A stretch of 64,000 bases of DNA from Polytrichum commune (Eukaryota > Streptophyta > Polytrichopsida > Polytrichales > Polytrichaceae), in NCBI GenBank assembly GCA_950295325.1, contig OX485806.1, positions 57,159,169 to 57,223,168 of the forward strand, in the 5' to 3' direction. The translations under genes and the position numbers were made by a program. The notes under the pieces are model-generated. The model was not told the DNA's origin, ran no database searches, and was given only the letters and a program-made list of their open reading frames with translations. This document shows, in pieces, positions 23,262-35,400 of this stretch. Position 1 is the stretch's first letter; each line of letters begins with the position of its first letter.

Positions 23262-23412
23262 CGTGGTATCAGAGCAAGGTTCTAGTATTTGAGCTAGCAT
23301 TTTGAGGGAAACATGGCTATCAAACGTGGGGGTGACGATGGTGAGCCCGGGAATTCCAAAAAGTTGCGACGCTCAAAACGGAACAAAGATCATGCCCAAG
23401 AGGATGTTGACC
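23262..23412 (+). pseudogene. Primer-binding site and gag start of an interrupted gypsy element
   Basis: Open from the ATG at 23312: a basic start, MAIKRGGDDGEPGNSKKLRR, then SKRNKDHAQEDVD, cut at 23412 by the 5' LTR of the next element. This reading is more intact than in the other two copies, so this interrupted element may have been the coding-competent one. Confidence 0.6.
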
Positions 23413-24384
23413 TGTCGCGCACCTCTCCATGAGGAGTGCCCGAAACACCATGGGCACAAGGGGGACCCCGGAGTGACACCCGGGACTTGTGGCGCCGTTG
23501 GTGAGAGGGCCCAAGTGATCCTAGTGTGGGTGAGGGCCCCGGGCGTTGGGAACGCCTCCCACCCACGAAGATTAGGAGGCACAAGGGTAAGGCCATGAGT
23601 TATGCGTAGCTCATGGCGTGGTGATTCTAGAAAGCTCAAGAACACCTCAATCGGAGGTGTGAGCTAGGAGTTATGGCCATTTGAGTGGGGCGCTGTCCCG
23701 GGACAGCGCCCTGGTACAGCAGTGCCTGGGAGTGATTCCCGGGACTGCCAAGGTTCAAACAGGCATAACTTCCTCAAGACTTGCTCAAATGGAGCAAGTG
23801 AGGAGTCCATCGGCATCTACGTGAAGCGTAGATGAACATGGAGTGGTTGGTTGTTATGATCAGACATCATACAAGGAAGTTATGATGGTCTGAAGCTGCT
23901 GGGGGGTTCTAGGCCCAGCAGCTAAAGGAAAATGTCCACTTGGCCCCAACTCTTGGTAGAGAGACAAGAGGTTGGTTGACGGTGGGGTAGGGGCCCCGCG
24001 TGAAGTCCTAGAGGCTTATATGGGTGAGGTGGTGTGGCCTCACCCACCCGAGGCCGAACGGCACGGCCTCCATGGGCATTGGCCCTATGTGAGGCCATAG
24101 TTGCCTAGTATGGTTCGGGTTGTTGTAGTGTTGCTCCGGCAATGCGATGATCAACATGGGATTGGACTTCCATGGATGGAAGTCCACATCTAGGAATGGG
24201 TTACCGATTAAGGGGTGAGTCCCGAAAGCAAAGTAGGAGGGTTGGTTCCCTCCTATGAACTATAAGGTCCGGGGTAGGAGGAGCTAACCATTAGCATGGC
24301 GGAATGCGAATGGTTAGCGCTCGTAACCTTTGCTAGAATTGAAAATTGGCAAGATTGCTAAGGGGGTTAGCAAGGGTTGCGACA
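23413..24384 (+). repeat. 5' LTR
   Basis: 972 bp, TGTCGC...GCGACA. It shares private variants with 29462-30435 (CACGAAGATTAGGAGGCACAAGGG and GCTATGCGTAG replaced by GTTATGCGTAG), confirming they are a pair. Confidence 0.94.
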
Positions 24385-25689
24385 CTTGGTATCAGAGCAG
24401 GGTTCCAATATTTGAGCTAGCACTTTGAGGGAGACATGGCTATCAAACGTGAGGGTTATTATGGTTAGCCCGGGGTTTCCAAAAGGTTGTGAGGCTCAAA
24501 TTGGAACAAAGATCATGTGTAAAGGGAATTTGACCATACCATTGGTTCTAATGACAATGGTGGGCATGATGGTGGATTCGGTAAGGAAATTGGTGGAGTC
24601 CTTTGAAAGGGCTCCCGCACACCTCAAAAAAGCATTTGGGGCCTAGAATACCGAATGCACCCAAAACCTTGGAGGGCATTAATGTTGGATTGAAATTCCA
24701 ATTCGAAATGCTTGGAAGGTATTGATGTTGGAATGAATTTGGTGGAAATGAGGCGTGCGGGCCTCTTAAGGCGTATATGCGCGAATTTCACACCCAAATG
24801 AATTGTGCATCTTAGATGAACGAGTTTTCTAAGAAGTACATCGTTTTAGATGGGGTTTCAAAAGCGGGTGGTGAATACCAAGTTCAAATTTCCAAAAGTT
24901 TATTGAGGTTGTGGCGGGGATCATCAAAATTGCAACGAGCCTTAAGGCCGATGACCCCAATAAGAAATTTGGTGGTGCCTTACAACAATGGACGTTGAGG
25001 GGAGATAGGTACCACGCCAAATAATACTTATGCCGCGGACCGAATGTAAGACGATGGCATTGTGGCCAAGGCTAGTAGCCTTAAGCCGAGCCCAAGTCTT
25101 TTGTACTTTGAGGCTCAAATGAATGGGACAAATGTCTCATGGGTTGATAAAGAGGCTACCAATCCTTCTTGAGCCCAAAGCTCGCAAGGGAGTTGGGGCT
25201 TGCCGATTGATAGAGCGGGCAAGCCCACCAAGGTGCGGTTTGGAAAGGGCGAACCGCATGAAACAAAGGAGGCCGCGATGCATGTAACTTTTCAATGTGG
25301 GACATTGGATTTTTGTCAAAATTTCACACCATGTGAAATAGATGAAATGCATGTCATTGTGAAGGCTGCCTTCTTTGGAACTCACATGATAGATGTGAGG
25401 TGCAAGCCGGTGAGCTTGCGGTGCATTTGTGATGTCTTGATGGCAAAGAATTGCACTACAAATTGACAAGGACTCCTATGGTAGGAGGAACCAACTCAAA
25501 TTTGGTCTTAATGGACCAAATGAATAAACGGAAAAACATAATAATAATGGTCGTGGTTCAATTGGAGCAACTCCAAGGAACTCATGGGGAGGCTAGGAAA
25601 GATAGGCCTCCCCAAAACCACATTGGTGGGATGTTGGTGAGGTACAAGGATGTATTCACCAATGTGTTGTCCAAAATGTTACCGCCAAC

Positions 25690-25695
25690 GAGTGG

Positions 25696-25729
<34 letters not shown>

Positions 25730-25740
25730 TGCTCAACGAG
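25690..25740 (+). repeat. A32 tract at the RT-deletion junction
   Basis: A run of 32 A (25696-25727) sits exactly where the RT core has been lost, between CCGCCAACGAGTGG and CTTGCTCAACGAGAGATTGAG. The sister element has only AAAAAG there. The length may be slippage or assembly-sensitive. Confidence 0.85.
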
Positions 25741-25939
25741 AGATTGAGTTCTTGAGGTATGTGATGACAAAGGAAGTTGGTGGACGAACATGAAATATGT
25801 CAAGGCAATCCAAGAAGAGAATTGGCCCTTGACTCAAGAAAAGGGCTTAGGTCATTTGTTGGCCTAACCAACTACTACCACCACTTCATTCATGGTTTTT
25901 CTAAGGTTGCTAGAACCTTAGTCAACATGTTGGAAAAAA

Positions 25940-26860
25940 TTGCTATCCCAAGAGTGGGATGAGCCTTGTCACCAAGCCTTTGGGGAGCTCAAGAAAAAGT
26001 TCTCTTCACAAGATGTGGTTAAGTTTCGGGTTTTCATGAGCATGTTGAGGTGCACATGAAGGCAAAGGACTTTACCATTGGCGGATGTTGATCCAAGATG
26101 GAGGACCATTGCTTATGGGAGCATTAAGCTCCATGGTTGTAGAAGCTTGTCCAACTTGTGCAAGAAATGGCTATCCCAAGAGTGGGATGAGCCTTGCCAC
26201 CAAGTCTTTCAAGAGCTTAAGACCAAGTTCCTCTTTACCACCCGTGTTCAAGTTCGCGGAGCTTGAAAAACCTTTTGAGGTGCATACGGGGGGCGAGTGA
26301 CTTTACCATTGGCGGATGTTGATCCAAGATGGATGCCCATTGCATATGGGAGCATTAAGCTTAAAGGTTGTCAAACCTTGTGCGACTTGTGAAAGAAATG
26401 GCTATCTTAAAAGTGGGATGAGCCTTGCCCCCAAAGTCTTTGGGGAGCTTAATACAAAGTTGTCTTTGCCACCCGTGTTCAAGTTCGCGGAGCTTGACAA
26501 ACCTTTTGAGGTGAATACGGGGTGGCGAGTGACTTTGCCATTGGCGGATGGTTAATGTAAGATGGATGACCATTGCATATGAGAGCATTAAGCTTGATGG
26601 TTATCCGACCTTATCCGACTTGTGAAAGAAATGGCTATCCCAAGAGTGGGATGAGCCTTGCCACCAAGTCTTTAGGGAGCTTGAGAGCAAGTGTTCTTAG
26701 ACGCCCGTGCTCAAGTTCGCGGAGCTTGACAAACCTTTTGAGGTGCATACGGGGGTGATTAACTTTGCCAATGGCGGATTGTTGATGTAAGATGGATGGC
26801 CATTGCATATGGGAGCATGAAGCTCAATGGTTGTCAAAGAAGACAACCAACTCATGACAA
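25940..26860 (+). repeat. Fourfold tandem RNase H segment (second copy)
   Basis: Units begin GCTATCCCAAGAGTGGG or variants at 25942, 26170, 26401 and 26634, a period of 228-233 bp. Unit order and number match 7978-8880, so the expansion predates the two insertions. Confidence 0.9.
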
Positions 26861-27130
26861 AAAACTTCTTTGTCGTAGTGCATTGCTTGAAGATGTGGCG
26901 ACACTATTTGGGGTCGTACAAAGCAAAGGTCTACATGGACAATGTGTCCTAAAAGAATTTTGACATTCAAGCGCAAGTAAGCGCCAAGTCATTGCGGTGG
27001 CATGATAGTTTGGCGCTTATGAAGGTGGATTTGATCCACAAACCGGACCGTGGAAATGTGGTGCCGGATGCGCGAAGTAGACCGGATGAGTTCCAAGCAA
27101 TGAGAACCATCCAACCCTTGTGGCTAATGT

Positions 27131-28217
27131 GTGCCGGCGAAGGAAACTTGTGATGCAAGATACGGGAGGGGTAAATTAACTACCCCAAAAGCACAAAAAC
27201 TTTTAGGTGAACTTCGCAAGAGCAAGGTGCTCAAAGAGGTTAAGTTGGCGGACGGATTGTTCAAGTGCAAGCAAAGTTGGGTGTATGTGCCACAAGGCAA
27301 GTTGAGGCTATCGGTTTTGAAGGAGGAATTTGATAGTCCTATTGCCGGCCTTAGAGGAGAAAGAAAAAACCGCCATAGAATGGTGTCATGGAGGTACCAT
27401 TGGCGGTGCATAAAGGAAGATATAGCCCACTTTGTGAAGGCTTGAATCAAAGTGCAAAGTGAACCGAGCCTCTTACGAAAAGCAAGGCGGTTTCTTGCAA
27501 CCGTTGCCTATCCCGTCGGCGCCATGGCATAGTATGTGCATGGACTTGATCACAAGTTTGCCGGAGTCACATGGGTATGATGCCATCTTGTTGATGGTAG
27601 AGTGGTTTGCCAAGTTGGCACACATGGTGCCGATTGTGGGAACCGCCACCGCGTTGGAGACCGCATAGCCTTTTCTCAAAGGATGGTTGAGGCACCACGG
27701 GTTGCCAAGAGTGATTGTGTGGGATCAAGATCCAAAGTTCACAAGTGCATTTTCAATGCATTTCTCTAAGGAGGTTGTATTGAAACTAAGGTTTAGCACG
27801 GCCGTATATTCCCAAATGGATGGGAAAACAAAGCGTGTGAATGGAGACTTGAAGCAATACTTGAGGAACTTGGTGGGGGCGGACCAAGGAGATTGGGCGG
27901 ACTATGTGGATCGAGCGGAGTGTAATTGCAATGTAGCCACGCACTTGGCTACCAAGGGGTGGTCTTTGGTGGTGGCTTATGGAGTGGATGCGCTCCAACC
28001 TATTAACCTAGCTCTCGAGGGGGCACATTCAACACTAGAGTTCAACCAAGATGGTGAGGACTTGGCCAAGGAGCAAAAAAAACAAGTCTTGGAGATGACC
28101 AAGTTGTTGGTGCAGAAAGCCCGAAGGTGGTACGAAGTGCGAATCAATGCCGGAAGACGCAAAGTGGAGAATGAGGTGGGCCAAAAGGTGTTGTTGAATG
28201 TGAACAACTTCACTTAG
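27131..28217 (+). pseudogene. Gypsy integrase, disrupted (second copy)
   Basis: An N-terminal part at 27131-27445 (long open stretch ending at KEDIAHFVKA-stop). The core is at 27459-27668 (CMDLITSLPESHGYDAILL) and 27687-28217 (VIVWDQDPKFTS, SQMDGKTKRVN). The catalytic Glu position reads K-T-K instead of A-E in the motif, so the DDE triad appears lost here, in addition to the stops. The tail continues to a chromodomain remnant near 28480-28650. Confidence 0.85.
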
Positions 28218-29461
28218 CCAGAAGGCCTCGCTCCAAAAGTTCATGTCCAAAATTGGAGCTTCGTTTTCCATTGTGGAACAAGTGTTCAAGGACATGTATA
28301 AGTTGGAATTACCGCCGGACATCAAAGTGCATCCGACATTTCATGTCTCATTACGAAAGTCATTTTAGGACGACACCTTGTGGCCCGATCACAAGCAAGT
28401 GATTAGGCCACGTCCCGACCTTGTGGAGGTCATTTGGAACATGAGGTAAGAGGGCATCCTCAAGTGTAGGAAGCCCAAGTGAAAATGAAAGAAAATGTAC
28501 AAAGGAGTACTTGGTGAAATGGTGAGGATACCATGAGAAAGAAGCCGTTTGGGTAGCAGCAAGAGACATGATGAACGCCAAGGAATTGGTAAAGCACTTT
28601 GAAGAAACTAAGGCTAGACATTCCAATAAAATGAAGCGTAGGCATTGATGAGGACATCAATCTCCTTTAGTGGGGGAGAGACGCTAGTAGCACACTTAGC
28701 TTCGAGGCTAATTGCTCCACAACATGAACTTGTTCTTTGGCTTGAGGGAATAAAGTCCAAACTTTAGTGGTGCAAAGAGAAAAGTACGAGATGAGGTCCT
28801 AGTCTTGTACTTGTGCTTGGTTAGTGGAAGAGGGGGAATAGACATGCCAAACTAGGTTGGGTAAGCCGAGTAATTGGGGCCATGGCTAGGAGGGGCCTTG
28901 GATAAAACCAAAAAACTTCTTAGCCGTGGGCTTGTCCGGGCGGGGACAAGGTGATGGCGCGTGCTCATAAAAGTGCTACCCGCGAGCTAACGAGAGTTGG
29001 CGCATGGGAGTCATGAACCCATGTCTCGAAAGAGCAAAGTGGGAACCGAGTCGGGCGGGACTTGGCATCACCCCCGTGCGATCGAGGCGTGGCTTAACAA
29101 TGGAAAGCCATCTCGGAGTTGCAACCGAGACAACTTAGTTGAAGCGTTGAGGTCTCGCCTAGATGTGTCACGTTAGGCTAGTGGAGCCTAACGGGGGAGG
29201 CCCCAAAGGAGGGGCAACCCAAGTGAGTCCCAAAGTAGGTGGGTCTAGTGTAGGTTAGGTCCTTGGATGAGAGATCCAAGGTCGCTAACGGACCACCTAG
29301 GAACGACACCTTTGGGACTATGCCAAATTTGAAGATGCATTGTGGGGGTCGCGCCCTAAGGTAAACACAATGCCGCACCATAGAGGATGGCACCTTGAGA
29401 ATTGGTGTGCCGACTACGAGTATAGTCGATGAGGGCATCGACTCCGTTTGGTGGGGGTGAG

Positions 29462-30435
29462 TGTCGCGCACCTCTCCATGAGGAGTGCCCGAAACACCAT
29501 GGGCACAAGGGGGACCCCGGAGTGACACCCGGGACTTGTGGCGCCGTTGGTGAGAGGACCCAAGTGATCCTAGTGTGGGTGAGGGCCCCGGGCGTTGGGA
29601 ACGCCTCCCACCCACGAAGATTAGGAGGCACAAGGGTAAGGCCATGAGTTATGCGTAGCTCATGGCGTGGTGATTCTAGAAAGCTCAAGAACACCTCAAT
29701 CGGAGGTGTGAGCTAGGAGTTATGGCCATTTGAGTGGGGCGCTGTCCCGGGACAGCGCCCTGGTACAGCAGTGCCTGGGAGTGATTCCCGGGACTGCCAA
29801 GGTTCAAACAGGCATAACTTCCTCAAGACTTGCCCGAATGGGGCAAGTGAGGAGTCCATCGGCATCTACGTGAAGCGTAGAGGAAGATGAAGTGGTTGGT
29901 TGTTCTGATCAGACATCATACAAGGAAGCTATGATGGTCTGAAGCTGCTGGGGGGTTCTATGCCCAGCAGCTAAAGGAAAATGTCCACTTGGCCCCAACT
30001 CTTGGTAGAGAGACAAAAGGTTGGTTGACGGTGGGGTAGGGGCCCCGCGTGAAGTCCTAGAGGCTTATATGGGTGAGGTGGTGTGGCCTCACCCACCCGA
30101 GGCCGAACGGCACGGCCTCCATGGGCTTTGGCCCATTGTGAGGCCATAGTTGCCTAGTATGGTTCGGGTTGTTGTAGTGTTGCTCCGGCAACGCGATGAT
30201 CAACATAGGATTGGACTTCCATGGATGGAAGTCCACATCTAGGAATGGGTTACCGATTAAGGGGTGAGTCCCGAAAGCAAAGTAGGAGGGTTGGTTCCCC
30301 TCCTTTGAATTATATGGTCCGGGGTAAGAGGAGCTAACCATTAGCATGGCGGTATGCGAAGGGTTAGCGCTCGTAACCTTTGCTAGAATGGAAAATTGGC
30401 AAGATGGTCAAGGGGGGCTAGCAAGGGTTGCGACA
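29462..30435 (+). repeat. 3' LTR
   Basis: 974 bp, paired with 23413-24384. It is followed by unrelated-phase gypsy pol sequence rather than a target duplication. Confidence 0.94.
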
Positions 30436-31757
30436 TGAGGTGGACCTCATTTTGGGGGACACCTTCTTCGAGACTCATACGGTAGATGTGAGGCGTAAGC
30501 CGGTGGGGCTTGTGGTTCGCCGTAATGGCAAAGAGGTCATTTTGAAGTTGACGAGAACTCCTATGGCGGGACGAGTCCGAGCCACCATCCAAGGCACCTT
30601 ATCGATTGAATCAAAAGAAGTTGCTAGAATTGAAAAAACAACTCAACGACTTGCTATCGAGAGGCTACATTAGGCCGAGCAAATCACCATATGGAGCTCC
30701 GGTGCTCTTTGTGGATAAAAAAAAATGGCAAGTTACGCATGTGCATCAACTATAGGGCCTTGAATAAGGTGACCATAAAAAACAACTATCCGCTACCTCA
30801 GATTGATGATCTTTTCGACCGGTTGGCGGGGGCTAAGTATTTTAGCCGGATAAATCTTAAATCGGGGTACTATCAAATTCGAATCGCGGATGGAGATGTG
30901 GACAAGACGGTGTGCCGCACAAGGTATGGGTCCTACAAATTTTTGGTGATGCCCTTTGGGTTGTTTAATGCGCCCTCGACATTCACAACCCTTATGAACA
31001 CCATTTTTCGAGAGGAAATGGATGACTTCGTGATAGTCTACATCGACGACATCTTGGTGTATTCCAAGACGGCGGAAGAGCACGTACGACACCTTGAGGT
31101 GGTGCTTCAAAAACTAAAGGACAACAAGTTATATGCCAACGGGGAGAAAAATGACTTTGCTCGACAAGAAATTGAGTTCTTGGGCCATGTGGTGACGAGG
31201 GAGGGAATTAAGCCGGACATGAAAAAGGTAAAGGCAATTCAAGAGTGGAAGCGGCCGTCCACTCAAAAGGGACTTAGGTCATTCCTTGGCCTAGCCAACT
31301 ACTACCGCCGCTTCATTCACGATTTTTCTAAGGTTGCTAGGCCTTTGTCCGACTTGTTAAAAAAAGGGTATCCCAAGAGTGGGATGAACCTTGTCACCAA
31401 GCCTTTCGGGAACTCAAGAGCAAGTTGTCTTCGCCACCCGTGCTTAAATTTCCGGAGTTTGACAAGCCTTTTGAAGTGCATACGGATGCGAGTGATTTTG
31501 CCATTGGTGGAGTGTTGATGCAAGATGGACGGCCCATTGCTTATGAGAGCAAGAAGCTTGATGGTTGTCAAAGGAGATGGCCGACTCATGAAAAAGAAGT
31601 CTTTGCCGTGGTGCATTGCTTGAAGACGTGGCAACACTATTTAGGGTTGCACAAGACCAAGGTGTACACGGACAATGTGTCCTTGAAGTATTTTGAGACA
31701 CAAACGCAAGTAAGCGCCAAGCAATTGCGGTGGCACGATACCTTGGCGCTTATGAAT
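30436..31757 (+). pseudogene. Gypsy pol fragment with RT core: protease end, RT, RNase H
   Basis: Begins in the aspartic-protease tail (DLILGDTFFETH, with the conserved ILG). RT follows in an open frame from 30691: [48 protein letters not shown], then the catalytic [13 protein letters not shown] near 31030, and [21 protein letters not shown] frameshift in the A run near 31355 moves the frame, and RNase H continues at 31425 ([39 protein letters not shown]). Two more frameshifts lie near 30672 and 30717. It is the only copy with an RT active site and a single RNase H segment. It ends abruptly at 31757, joined to a MULE fragment. Confidence 0.9.
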
Positions 31758-31930
31758 GTGGCATGGACAAACGCTATGAAGGCCATGTTTGGACTAAGAC
31801 CCAGACCACCAATATCACCAATGACATTGGCCTTGCTTTTCGCTCCTCCAGTTGTGTTGGCCACCTCCTATGCCAAAATCCTTAGTGCGATTACCTACAA
31901 CGTGCTCATTGGACTTCCCCGGTCAATGCT
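31758..31930 (+). pseudogene. Detached MULE transposase fragment
   Basis: 173 bp nearly identical to 33219-33390 of the transposase exon (MDKRYEGHVWTKTQ, then FRSSSCVGHL). It is joined out of frame to the gypsy RNase H reading, with GGCATGGAC shared at the junction. A stop follows LLCQNP. It comes from a different MULE copy or a partial duplication. Confidence 0.85.
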
Positions 31931-32373
31931 AATTGAGTCCTCTTTTATCTCCTCCTCTGTTTCGCTCTTATTGGAATTGCTTTGATGCTCGCTCTCTCCC
32001 ATTGATGGTTCGCCTGATCCACTCTGCTCCCATTTTTCCTCTATCCGTTGCAGTTCCTCGTTCCTACTTGATGCCCTTGTCTCAATCTCTCCGCCCGTCT
32101 GGCTCAAGGCTGTTGGTGTCTCACTTCCCTCTATACACATTTGCTCTTTCTTCCTAAGTTTTCTCCGTCGCCTTTGTTTTGAAGTGCTAAAACTCGTGCC
32201 TCCCTTTCTTTTCTGCCTTTGTATTCCAGGATCCGCTGTGGAAACTACACTATTGCATGTTTCCTTCATGTGTGCTTCCCGGTTCTAAATATTTCTCTCT
32301 CTCCTATGCTATACTCTTAAGGCATCTCACTACTTTGCGCACATACTGATCCTTCCCTTCCCTTTACTTGTCT
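31931..32373 (-). other. Pyrimidine-rich spacer with a weak minus-strand ORF
   Basis: A 124-residue minus-strand ORF (31895-32269) is Glu/Lys/Ser-rich and charged, with no recognisable domain. Its 3' end overlaps the MULE fragment, so it is probably a composition artefact. It sits divergent to the transposase, as does the ORF at 63403 in copy 2, but I see no sequence similarity between the two. No terminal repeat of the MULE was found on this side. Confidence 0.25.
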
Positions 32374-32381
32374 TTATAATG
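32374..32381 (+). promoter_or_regulatory. Possible TATA box of MULE transposase, copy 1
   Basis: TTATAATG lies about 80 bp upstream of the ATG at 32459. Copy 2 has TTATAAAC at a similar distance from its ATG. Position and sequence only; no transcript evidence. Confidence 0.35.
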
Positions 32382-32458
32382 CCGATCGATGTTTAGGGTT
32401 TTCCTTTTTTTTCCAGCCGAGGTCCGGTTTCCCTTTTTGGCATCCTTCCCCTAAACAC

Positions 32459-35400
32459 ATGGCTTCCTCATCTTCTGTGCCATCTGTGTCAGATATGGCG
32501 GAGATCCGTGCAAATGGCTTCATAGTCCCCATCCTTTTCCCCATAGATGCTAACGGATTTGCACATGTCTCTTCCCTTCACCTTTGTATCAGGTTCTCAT
32601 TACATGATGCCTATATCTGGGTCGAACGCGAGATTTATGATCCCCTTACCTCTTTGTTGTCCTCTACCATGTGTGAGAATCCCATTCTTGCCGACAACGG
32701 TTCATCTGCGTGGGACCTCGCCGCTGATAAATACAGGGTCTACGGTCTCCCTGAATCTCGGCCACACGTCTCCACAGAAATCCGCACCCCTCCTTATTCA
32801 TCCGCTTCCACTTTCAATACCCCTCCCGACGTTCGTGTCAAAATTGAACCTGGTATTCACACTGTCATACAACTTTCTGATTCATCCGATGGTGATGATC
32901 CCACTCATTCCAGTCCTATGGTCGAGCCATCTTCATCCTCTCTCCGTCCCCCCTATGTGACCCCCCCTTTCGTAAGCCTCGATCCCCAGTGTCCTCTTCC
33001 CCCCTCCCCTCCTAAATTCACCTTTTCAATTCTTCAATGTCTACGTTCTTTTGCTTCCATGCCCGGTAGGAAAATATCCTCAAGAAGCTGGATTATGATA
33101 CCTTATAAATTGAAGAGGTGAATTTCCTGCCGCCTCGCTTTGATGGTGATCTTATGCTTGTCCTACCCCCACTCGGTGTCCCTTCCTTTCATAAGAAGGC
33201 CCAATCCATGGACGGCATGGACAAATGCTATGACGGCCATGTTTGGACTAAGACCCAGACCACCAATATCACCAATGACATGGGCCTTGTTTTTCGCTCC
33301 TCCAGTTGTGTTGGCCACCTCCAATGCCAAAATCCTCAGTGCAATTACCTACAACGTGCTCATCGGACTTCCCCTGTCAATGATACTGATTTCGACGGTT
33401 TCACCAAGGAGCCCTTCCCTGTTGGTGGACCCTTCCCTTTGGGATCCACTTTAATGTGCCGGATATGTAAGGAGCCTCCCAAATGCATTGCACCATGTCA
33501 TGCCAAAATCTTCTACGTCCACGGCAATACCACCACTCAGCATGCCTGTATTCATCTGGACAACCATCATCATCCCGTCAAGGTTGGCAATTGCAGAGAT
33601 AGCCAACAGCGCATCAACGCCCTCATCGAGGAGCACGTCGAGCGAACGCCCCAAGCCACCCATAGCAAAATCGTCCTTGAAGCTTGCAAGGACCTTGTCG
33701 GTGAGTTCCCCCTCCGCAATGATACTGATCCTCATCAACTCCTTTCCTTGGAAGAACTTGAGCCCGTTTTTGATCGTTGCAAGGAGTTGCATTCCCCCCA
33801 CCTCCGAAACAAGGTTACCACTTTCAAATACTTACGTAGATTGGGGGTTATGGATGGCATCGCCAAGCTTCGAGGTGTCAGCACCTGGGCCTATGTCCAG
33901 CGGAATCAATTCCCAGGCCAAGGTGATGCTACGGACAAGGTTTTCGTTTTCAAAATGTCCGAGGTCCGCCCTGGTAGTGGGGTCGACTTGGTTAAGCGCA
34001 TGCAACCTGGCGGAGATCTCGAGCATGCTTGGATCATGTCCGACCATGTCAAACGCGTCGCCAAGTGGACCACCATGGCCTGCCACGTATACAACGGAAC
34101 CTACCAGCGCGTCATGACCATCGCTTGCTCCGACTTCCAATCCGAGGACAAGGATGCTCAAGTTCTTTTCTGGCATAACCTCAACCACGTCATGGCCCTC
34201 CATGGAATCCCCAAGCCCCACTTCAAAGGCTTCATGGCAGACAGTGCCCAAGCCAATTGGAATGCCGTCAGGATTGTTTACGGGTCCGGAGACCCAAAGG
34301 TTCCCATCGATGGGCGTGAGAGAACGTGCTACTTCCATTGGACCCAGTCTTTGGAGAAACACACCAAGCTATATATCAAGCATGACTTGCAAGACCAACA
34401 CAAGCGTCTCTGCCTGCAGTATCGCGAGGCATCCTCTATGCTCGAGGCGGAAACAAGGTACCTCGCCATCAAGGCCTGGTGGGCTTCGTCTAACTGCACC
34501 TCCGAGGAGGGGCTGAAACACCTTCAGCTTTGGCTAATCTTCTGGCACTTTCGTTATCAACAATGGGGTGGCTTCATGGAATTGGTGCGTCTTTAGTGTT
34601 ATTGCTCTTTGTTTTCTGTTTTATCTTTTTTTCCAAGCTTTTTTTATTTCTTGCACACCCTTTTCATTTCGCAGGAGAAAATCATGACCGCCGAGGAATT
34701 TGCACAAATGCCCAATTGCAACCTTGCCGAGTCCATTCACAACAAATGGCTCCAAGCGTCCGGCAACAAAGGTGGCGATCTATACGTGGCCACTGTGGAT
34801 GACTATATTCGAGCCTTCCTCCAAGTTGTTGCGTACCATCAGTTTCTTAAGGGTGGTGTTGGGGGCGATGGCCCTAGCAAAGAAAAACTCAAGCTTCGTG
34901 CTGCTCAACGTCCTGCTCAACGTACTGGTGACCACGCTATCCTGCAGAAGGTTCTTCTCGACATGCATGGCGGAGAGGAATTTTGTACTCGTAGTCCCCA
35001 CCATGAGAGTGCCGAGGTCTTTGGCTCCCAGAAACGCAAGCCTGACACCCCCATTGGAGCTGACGATGAAACCCACCGCCCCGATACCCTCAACTTCTCT
35101 CGCCCTCATGTCGCTCAGAGAACCAGAAGATCTCACGCTTCACCTTTGCCTACCATCGTCGAGGAGTCCTCCCCGACAGTGCTCGAGGTTCCACCACCCC
35201 TCCTACTGGATTGGATTTCCGTCATGTCACTGCCGTACAAGAATCCAATGTGGACGAGAAGCTCTGGCATATTGCTCGAGTTCCTTACAATTCCTCCAAA
35301 GCATGTTGGGCCATGCATGCTGTCACAAATAAGAAATGCACTACCAAAATCGTCTCCAACTCCAAGAGCACCCCTGCACCGGCATACATTGGAGTTTGGA

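Larger units (their letters stand above)
23413..30435 (+). mobile_element. Full-length non-autonomous gypsy element
   Basis: 5' LTR 23413-24384, primer-binding site 24387-24398, decayed internal region, 3' LTR 29462-30435. The layout matches 5178-12467: RT core missing (junction about 25690-25740), fourfold RNase H array (25940-26860), disrupted integrase (27459-28217), chromodomain remnant (about 28480-28650), polypurine tract. Flanks are TGACC and TGAGG, so no clean target duplication. The flanking gag start on the left and RT-bearing pol on the right suggest insertion into, or recombination with, a related element. Confidence 0.92.

Noticed and set aside
31895-32269. Minus-strand charged ORF as a third MULE gene
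   Set aside because: It overlaps the detached transposase fragment and shows no similarity to the divergent ORF of copy 2.
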